Shown here: one piece after another, positions 56,776-64,000 of the stretch
Layout: the number at the start of each line of letters is the position of its first letter
Position numbering within the stretch: position 1 is the stretch's first letter
NCBI RefSeq assembly: GCF_004011695.2
Contig: NC_082407.1
Location: 1,426,001 to 1,490,000, forward strand
Reading direction: 5' to 3'
DNA: 64,000 nucleotides
Source: Ascochyta rabiei
Taxonomy: Eukaryota > Ascomycota > Dothideomycetes > Pleosporales > Didymellaceae
Notes under the pieces: generated by a model
Told to the model about the DNA's origin: nothing
The model's database searches: none
The model's input: only the letters and a program-made list of their open reading frames with translations
Made by a program: the position numbers and the translations under genes

Positions 56776-57689
56776 CTAGATATGTAGGTAGATAAAATGT
56801 CGATTGATCCAGCGGGAGTTTGGCAGTTGTAGTCAAAGAGTTCGAAGACTGTGAAATTGAAGATCGAAGCTGCGCGCGCCCTGTCTGTAGGCAAATCGTA
56901 CTCGCACGGCGTTGGTGGAGTTCATGTTGTGGGGCAATCGGGTCTACCGGTATGAGCTACCGGTATTGAACGGTGACGTGCTTTCGCCATATTATGTCCA
57001 AATGCGCGATCACCGAGACCGGACCTGTGCACACTCGCGAACGAGAAGACGTTGGGAGTATGAACCAGGTAGTCATTGACCGGGCGCGCGTTGGATAATT
57101 CTTAATGTCTGAGGCAGGAGTGCTAAAAGAGCAACTATGGACAGCCCGACATCAGCTTTAACGACAATACAGCGGTACATGCCTTAGCTGGATTAGCTGA
57201 TCAAGCTCGGAACCAGCACGCGGGAGCTACTCTTAGTCTTGACAGGAGGCTACATGTGCAGTTCGGTGAGCCTTGCCCCTTAAGGAGACGTGGTGTGTCT
57301 GTGTAACTGGTCCTCGGGGAATTCGCTTGCTAAGAAACTCCGCTTTCCCATCGTGCGCCTTGATACTGGTACAAATGACAAGCAACTAGTATGCACCAAT
57401 CTGCACCAAGACAACTCTTCGGAAACCGCAGATTTCCTGTAAGCACTGAAGCTGGGTGCGCTCAAATCTAAGCCTGTCCAATGAGGCGACTTTCGTATAC
57501 CAAGTAGGCACAGCGCGGAAAATGTGAGCCGCTGCGCGTCATTGCACGCATGACTACTTCCCTGTATTAGAACCTGCATCTCCTCTTCTCAATCAACTTG
57601 TTCCTTTCGGACCGGCTTAGCGACAGCTCGAAGTAAGGCCTTATTGACCGACAAGGTCGTATTGACCGACAAGGTCTCATTGACCGACA
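56776..57689. promoter_or_regulatory. 914-bp intergenic region upstream of dehydrogenase and histidine kinase
   Basis: Lies between two divergent genes and must hold both promoters. A pair of TACCGGTAT palindromes sits near 56,945-56,970. A 99-codon minus-strand open frame (57,280-57,579) looks like chance. The last 50 bp are the 18-bp repeat described separately. Confidence 0.5.
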
Positions 57690-57696
57690 ATGTCTG
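57643..57696 (+). repeat. 18-bp tandem repeat (3 copies) overlapping a start codon
   Basis: ATTGACCGACAAGGTCGT (57,643), ATTGACCGACAAGGTCTC (57,661), ATTGACCGACAATGTCTG (57,679). In the third copy AAGG reads AATG, which creates the ATG of the histidine kinase at 57,690. Confidence 0.95.
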
Positions 57697-60474
57697 AACT
57701 AGACGATGAAGCGCAGTCGCTTCTTGAGTTTCAGCTCAAGCCCGCGCTCGTCCTAGACGACTCAGGCGTTGTAATCGCTATCAACCCAGGCGGCTTGCGA
57801 TTTCTTTGCACCGCGACCTCGACTGGCCAGCACACCTCAAGCCCAGTTGTAGGAAGAAAGATATCAGATCTTAACGTTGTGATCTCTCCTAATGCCTCCC
57901 CAGCCCTATGGACTTGGGACGAGATCCTTTGCGTGGCCGTCAATACACACACCAAGTTCAACCGGAATAATGAACCGACAAAAGCATCTGCACACAGTCG
58001 CGATGTTTTCCAGGCCACCGATGACTTCTGGGATCTGGAAGCTCAACAGCAGCCCTTGGTTGAGAGCAGTATCTACCTCATCAGGACGACGCCAGATACC
58101 TCTACAACTAGCACTTCTAAGAATTCAGAAGGTTCCTCCAAGGTGAAAGCGCGAGCGAATGTCTGTTGGTATCCTTCTGGGATATTCTTGGTCGTTTTTG
58201 ACCGCCCGTTTATGTCTCCGCCACTAAGAAGATCTCCATCGCCCGCAGCAGGATGCTTCCACTACCTTGACGACAAGTCTCTTGCGCCTGCGCACTACAT
58301 TCCCAAAACGAGCCTAGCGCCCCTAGTCAGGGACGGATCGGGTCCTGCAAGTCATATACCAAACGGTGATCAGGTCAAGTCACTCGTCCCGTACATAACT
58401 GTGACTTTGGACGAAGTGGGTCAAGTGGTGCAATTCTCCGATTCGTGGTATCTCTTCACTGGACTCAGCAAAGAAGAAAGTCTTGGCAGCGGCTGGATTT
58501 CAGCCATCCACCCTGACGACGTAAGGGCGATGACGAGCGCCTGGACCGACGTTCTCCAAAACGATCGAGAGAGCTGGACATACGAAGCACGCTATTGGGA
58601 AGCCTCTTCTGGAGAGTATTACTGGTTTTTGGTCAGGGCACAGGTGTACAAGGATGCATCTGGACAAGTCGTCTGTTGGTACGCATACATGTTGGACATG
58701 AATGATGTCTTCATCGCTCGGCGAGAGGAGGAACGACGACAGCATTCCATGCTCACTCTCATCTCGCAAACGGACGTTTTGCTCTGGGGGGTGGATCGAT
58801 CGAACCGGCCGTACATATGTGAAGGAGGCTTAAACTGGAACCCGCCCGGAATCCCAAACCCCCTCCTATCGACCGCACGCCAGGAAACTACTCAAATTGA
58901 TCTGGGCTTGAAGACTTCCCGCAAACGCGAACAGGAAAAGCTTGTTTCCGGTGTGCAAGCAGTACTGCTTGGACGTGAGTTTGCTTCAGTCATAGAGCAC
59001 ACGGAGGGCGACCGCTACTTCCGAACGATTTTTGTCGCCGAGCGTACAGCGCAAGGCACAGCCACTGATGAAGACTGTGTTACGGAAGCTGCTCTTGCTC
59101 TTACGTTCGAGACCACTGATCAGGTAGTGCAATCTGGTTTGCGTTTGGAGAACGAAAGGCTCGCACTGAACGAGAAAGCCGCATCTGACGCGAGCGCACT
59201 GAAAAGCAGATTCCTTGCAAATGTGAGTCTGCAGCCAGAACGTCTTGATAACGACTAACGTGTGTCTCTAGACGTCGCACGAGATACGTACACCAATCTC
59301 TGGTATTATTGGTCTTAGTGAGCTTCTCCGTGATAGCTCGATCAGTAAACAACAAGCAGATCTAATCCACGATATTCGCACAAGTGCACAGTTCCTCTTG
59401 GCGCTCGTCAATGATATTTTGGACTTGAGCAAGATCGATTCTGGGCAGCTGGGCATCGAGTGTATACCTTGCTCTCCGTGTGAGACGATCCGTGAAACAC
59501 TCGTACCGCTTCAGTTTCAAGCAAAGGAAAAGGGGCTAGATCTGGGATGGACATACGACGTCAATACTGAGGACGCGTTCCTCGGCGATCCACATCGAAT
59601 ACGACAAGTCCTGACGAACCTCATCAGCAACAGTATCAAGTTCACGCACAAAGGCACTATACATCTCACTATCAGCGCTGTGCAAAGCGTAGACTCTGAA
59701 GTGTCAAACATACAATTTGTTGTGCAGGATAGTGGGATTGGCATAGCTCAAGGAGCCAGAGACCTCCTTTTCAAACCCTTCAGTCAAGCAGATAGTTCTA
59801 CAGCCAGGATATATGGAGGCACGGGACTGGGACTTTCTATCTGCCAAGAGCTTGTTGAACTGATGGGCGGACGCATGGCCCTTCAGTCTACGTTAGGTAA
59901 AGGTACCGCAGTTACTTTCAATATTCCATTCAAGCTTGATTCTTCGCCTCGACTACTCGACCAAACGCAATCTGGGAAAACATCGGACCTCGTTACTACA
60001 GTGCAGTCGGTTGAGGATGAGCAGACTCATGAGCCACCCTCGAACCGTGCTGGTTTACAAACATCTGATGCCAAGATATTCGTTCTTCTTGTGGACGATA
60101 ACGCCATTAACCGCAAGGTCAATTCTCATTTCATTGTAAGATCAGGCTACGAAGTAGCCACTGCATGCAACGGCCAAGAAGCATTGGACTATGTTTGCAA
60201 GACGTCAACACAACCTCAACCAGACATTATATTCATGGATTGCATGATGCCAGTGGTTGATGGATATGAGGCCACCAGCAGGATACGCAACGACGCAGAC
60301 ATGTTCGACGAGCGAACACGCAAGCTGCCTATCGTAGCACTTACTGCCAGTGGACAGCAAAGCAATAGGGAAAGATGCTGGGACGATGGCATGGATGATT
60401 ACATCTGCAGGCCAGTGTCTCAACGCACGTTGAAAGACGCGGTGCTGAAGTGGACCTCACCGAAGGATACTTGA
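57690..60474 (+). CDS. Hybrid histidine kinase with PAS, HisKA, HATPase and receiver domains
   Basis: Two exons: 57690-59222 and 59272-60474, 911 residues. The 49-nt intron (GTGAGT..TCTAG, branch GACTAAC, phase 0) lies just before the phospho-acceptor block and gives SRFLANTSHEIRTPISG with His514. An N-terminal PAS-like segment lies at about 13-80 and a PAS at about 230-345. HATPase features are the N box NLISNSIKF (about 627-635), DSGIGIA (664) and GGTGLGLSI. The receiver spans about 779-905 with acidic D786/D787 and phospho-acceptor D834 in MDCMMP. The usual receiver Lys before Pro is Arg891 (ICRPVS). Such kinases autophosphorylate on His and pass the phosphate to their own receiver Asp, then to a phosphotransfer protein upstream of a MAPK or response regulator. 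No membrane segment is seen, so it is probably a soluble sensor. An in-frame TGA 9 nt before the ATG fixes the start. Confidence 0.93.
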
Positions 60475-63213
60475 GCAACAATACCGTTAGGGGAACGGTG
60501 GTGCTGGAGCCGGGAGATGGCAAACGGAACAAACATACCTTATCACTACCGGCTATATCTATGATCAATACAGTATGCATGGGTCTGTTAGTAGTGCTAT
60601 CGGAAACTGTAAGCCCGCTTCACCCCTGCGCAGGTTGATTACATATCGCAATACCCAGTTCCAACCACACCAACGACACGGGCTCTTCGAGAATACTTCC
60701 TAGCCACGCGTATCATGCAAAACGAGATGTCTGGGGGCTTGTTCTGTAGCTGCGGTAGGAGCAACAGGAAGAGGCAGAGAAGACAGGAGTAGTATGAGTG
60801 GATCCAGGGGCTGAACTGTCGGAGAGTCGGATCACAACAACGATAGTTTACTGTAAAATCACTTGGCCAAGAAATATCAGGGCCTTCGATATATGCCTGT
60901 CGCCCCCCCAGGGCTGACAAATGCTTTCTTGAACCCGAATCTTGTTGGAAAGTGGTTTCCACCGACGGCAACTACCAGATCAATGCTAGTCTATTTGCCT
61001 TAGATAGTGCGCCTCTAACCTGTGCTCTTAATTAATCTTACACCTGAATACTCTAATAAACCCAAAAATTCTACTGATGAAATTCGAACTGTTCTCGCTC
61101 GTCAGGTTGTCTCGATCAGATCCCACGAGCTCTGTGGATTTTTGACCTGCAGATGGAGGGATACAAATGAGCTGAGGGCGCTACCGGTGATGTAGGAGTC
61201 GGAATGTCGATGCAGCACTGTTCCACCCGCCTTGAAGACACTGAGTTCATGTTTAACAGCCTACATCATTGTGAGAAACATGCATTTCCATGCGAACACA
61301 AACCTGCTGATCCAACCCTCTGACTAGAACACCATACTTTGACGCCTTTGATTTTTCCATTAGAGCTTGTGTAGTAGTTCGCAAACCCGTGCTTTGCGCT
61401 AGGTAGCGAGAGAGGTCTTCTGAACTGGCCCGCTCTGTGCTGTCCTTCCCAGCTCAAGTGGATATACAAAGAAAACAAAATTTCACATCGCTTTTTAAGA
61501 CTTTGTTCAGCGCGCATGCTTCGCGAAAGAACACAGAAGGATCGAGAAGAGTGCGCTGCGGTTCTGAGAGGTTAATAGTACTCCGACGTTTTGCAAAAGA
61601 AATTTTCGGCGCGAACATTTATGTTAACGACCGGTTTCGCAGGTAACATGCTCATGAAGACCCTTTGGAAAGTATCTGCGGTACGACGAAGCTCGCCACT
61701 AGAAGTGCTTGAGAGCGTTTTGAGTCGATCAATTGCTAACGCAAAGAAATAAATACATTCTTCCACGTGACCATCTAACAACCACCATGTCTACAAGGAG
61801 GCCAGGACACACTCTACTGATGTGCTTCTCGGAGAGGTTTGAGAATGGTAAATCTTACTACGTCAAGGCGCGCTCATCACTGGGGACCTTGTGGTACTGG
61901 ACTCTGCCTCCACTGCTCACAATCTCATCGCCCAAGGCTACCCCGTCTGCGATATTTTCATCCCGGACTTCGCCACCTGAGGGATTGCCGTTCATGCTCT
62001 GAGCATCTCTCTCCGAGTGCTGTGTCTACCGCATACCACTAACGGTTCAACGAATTGTGGCAGGAACATCCTCCAGCCTCGCTACCCGAAATCTGCGGTC
62101 GAACGTAATCATGAACAAATTGGTCAGAGCCCTGACTGTATTGTAACTTGTAGAACGCTAATTTCAGTCTCTTACCAGTGCATCGACCATCCCTGTAAGA
62201 CTAAAGACGATTGCTCGCTTCGAGTACACGACAAGGCCGCATGACAGTTTGTCTTTTGGCTGGTAGCTCTGTCAAAGATGTTGAAATGTTTTGCAGCAAC
62301 TACTGCCCAAAGTCGAAGGTACTCTTGACCCTCCCCACCACCTGCTCAGCCCCCATCACAGCAACCTAGTGACAGCATCAGATGGGTCGATTTGGGACAA
62401 ATTAAACCCCTAGACAGTTATTTCACAGGCGCCTTTCTCGGCTGCAACCGCGGTACCCAAATCTCGCAAGTATCATCCACTAGATCATTGCGAGCATCGG
62501 GTAATTGAGTCCCTCGTGATCAACAAAGTTTTTATGAACTATGTTCGAGATACATTCGTGTAAACCGATAGGCTGTTGGAAGGATTTCACGTCATGAATA
62601 GGACCTGAGCTTGCAAGTTTTGGATAGATAATTTTACTGTAGGATATGGATACCTGTTGGGACCACTCAAAAACCAATGTGAAAGATATTCCAAAGTGCC
62701 GGGCTTCGTTGCAAGGATACCATCCAAGAGGTTCGGACTTGTCGACCTTTTTAAGAACAGACATCGCATTGCCAGCTCTGTCCCAATACCCCAAGCCGAA
62801 CTACTTACGCACCATTCACTGTAGTCACCAGGAGAGTTGCTTGTGATCTGCGGAAACGGAAGAACAATTCGTTTCTGAATGCCTTTGATTCATAGCCATC
62901 GAGGACAGCCAATGCTGCCAGGATGGACCAAGTTCCATAGGGTCACATGTACAGTCTTCAATTCTCCCAAGCCACCATTTTCTATCGATCTGTATACGTC
63001 ACCGAAAGAGTCGATCTTATAGTGGCGAGCTTAAAGAGTGAAATGTGATGATTGAAATGCCGCATCTGCCTGTTTGAGAGATACACAATCTAGCACTATT
63101 TCTCAGCCATGATGTTTCCAATGGAAGACTGTACGTGCATGAGTGCAGTATCGCAGTGACACGTCTGTGTGTATTGCAAAAACCTTGAATTGCAGTCAAA
63201 TATCCGCGCGCGT
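60475..63213. other. 2.7-kb interval without an assignable gene
   Basis: No intact gene recognised. Decayed coding traces lie at 61,780-62,110. One frame reads MSTRRPGHTLLMCFSERFEN, another (from 61,861) RQGALITGDLVVLDSAST.. up to IPDFAT-stop, and a third RFNELWQEHPPASLPEI near 62,050. The pieces could be exons of a frameshifted gene. The DFAT piece vaguely resembles dienelactone-hydrolase-type proteins, but I do not assign it. The 62,480-62,794 minus-strand frame of 104 codons matches nothing known to me. Confidence 0.35.
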
Positions 63214-63996
63214 CTACAAAAGCTGTGGCTGGCGCCCGGAGTCGAACTGTTCTTGTTAGCGTGATTGTACTGACACGCGAGAGGGCTCTGTTGAGCTCAC
63301 CTTAACACTATTTCCAACATCCAAAATAATTCCTTCTTTACCAAACGCTATAAAAGTGTTGCTTTCGTCAACCTGATCACCCAATGCTTTTACGAATGCC
63401 TTCTGTGCCTTCCGCACAGCAGCTACAGAACCAGCGTCTTTGATGAAGATCTGATAAGTGACAGGGTACTCAGGCATGTTCTTGCCACCGAAGTAGGCTC
63501 GAATATCGAACTGTGATGATGGTATACCAACGTTTGCCTGTAAACCGTACACCTCGTCCGCTGCGTGAGTCTGCAACGCCTCGATGAGCTTCGGCGAGAA
63601 CACTTCTTCGAGCTGCGCTTCAGACTCTGTGGATGTAGATGCCAGGAAAAGTACAGCGACTGTGCGATAGCCTTCCTGTGATACAAGGGATGACGAAACA
63701 GCGCTTTTGAACTGTAATGGTTTCTCAATCGCCATCAAGGGGATGGCTGTTTCTAGATCATTGAAATTTGCACCGTCAGGCCCGATAGTCTTCCGAACGT
63801 GTTCGGACCCAAAGCACGCTTTCAGATGATCCCAGTCTCGGAAGTAGAGCTCAGTCATATCATCGCGGCCGGTCCAACCATGGTTTCCAGTGCCCGCTAC
63901 GCTGTTGGGTCGCTCACCGAAGGCGGCATCAAAAAAGTGGGTCTGTGTGTATTTGCTGGCAACATCAGTTCGAAACTCGAGGGAACCAGGAAATGA
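63214..63996 (-). CDS. EthD-domain-like protein, 5' end outside window
   Basis: Minus-strand gene entering from the right edge. The frame is open from 63,996 (a TAA precedes it, so an upstream exon must lie beyond the window) to 63,301. A 54-nt intron follows (63,247-63,300; GTGAGC..ACAG with canonical GCTAAC branch), then a short last exon 63,246-63,214 encoding FDSGRQPQLL and a stop. Read through the intron, the frame would stop at 63,256 instead. Visible blocks are THFFDAAFGERP, MTELYFRDWDHLKACFGSEH, VRKTIGPDGANF and ETAIPLMAIEKPL. These resemble fungal EthD-type dimeric alpha/beta-barrel proteins, small proteins often linked with catabolic or polyketide pathways. The assignment is by general resemblance. 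The Met at 63,858 is internal. Confidence 0.6.
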
Positions 63997-64000
63997 TTAC

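Noticed and set aside
63214..63250. tRNA 3'-end-like sequence (GGCGCCCGGAGTCGAACTG)
   Set aside because: The T-arm loop is present, but the flanking bases cannot pair as a T stem and no D or anticodon arm follows. The segment is better explained as the last exon and acceptor of the EthD-like gene.

Overview
The window comes from a filamentous ascomycete, most likely a Dothideomycete of the Pleosporales type. The evidence is short introns (44-96 nt) with GT..AG borders and CTAAC/CTGAC branch sites, fungal-type gene products, and a sharp split between two kinds of DNA. Positions 1 to about 44,300 are AT-rich repeat DNA in which reading frames are riddled with TAG/TAA where CAG, CAA or TGG would be expected. 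That is the CpA-to-TpA footprint of repeat-induced point mutation (RIP). Positions 44,300-64,000 are normal-composition, gene-bearing DNA.

Repeat half. The layout is a set of nested insertions that can be ordered by matching LTRs, terminal inverted repeats and target-site duplications (TSDs). (1) G1 is a large Ty3/Gypsy element on the + strand (enters from outside the window, ends at 27,301). It carries a long extra coding region after pol that looks like a 2-oxoglutarate/Fe(II) dioxygenase. (2) G2, a 15.9-kb footprint on the - strand (9,477-25,408), sits inside G1 with TSD AAGAC. (3) G3, a chromovirus-type Gypsy on the + strand (10,845-19,926), sits inside G2 with TSD CTTTG. (4) F1, a 1,863-bp pogo/Fot1 transposon (16,224-18,086), sits inside G3. 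To the right lie fragments of a 202-bp-LTR family, a hAT relic and a Gypsy integrase end. Next comes a complete Copia element (31,384-39,723, TSD ACAGT) that carries a second, inverted 1,863-bp Fot1 copy (F2) and a 1,210-bp TIR element (M1). M1 and its relative M2 (40,777-43,237) have 8-bp TSDs, TAGGG-type minisatellites and two ~294-bp foldback palindromes each. M2 is itself split by a 1,320-bp Tc1/mariner element. Further Gypsy, Tc1 and minisatellite debris runs up to the border.

Gene half. At the border is the 3' end of what looks like a HET-type gene, followed by a secreted, cysteine-rich, probably GPI-anchored protein with two tandem 8-Cys repeats. Then come TEL2 (PIKK-maturation TTT complex) and UBA3 (NEDD8-activating E1 catalytic subunit), divergent from a shared 404-bp promoter. 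TVP23 (Golgi membrane protein) and a CLYBL/HpcH-like lyase are also divergent, and the lyase is convergent with a D-2-hydroxyacid dehydrogenase. A PAS-containing hybrid histidine kinase follows, and the window ends in a partial EthD-like protein. Splice structures were worked out by hand for all multi-exon genes. The UBA3 model needs a 6-nt micro-exon to restore its nucleotide-binding loop. I found no tRNA, rRNA or CRISPR array.
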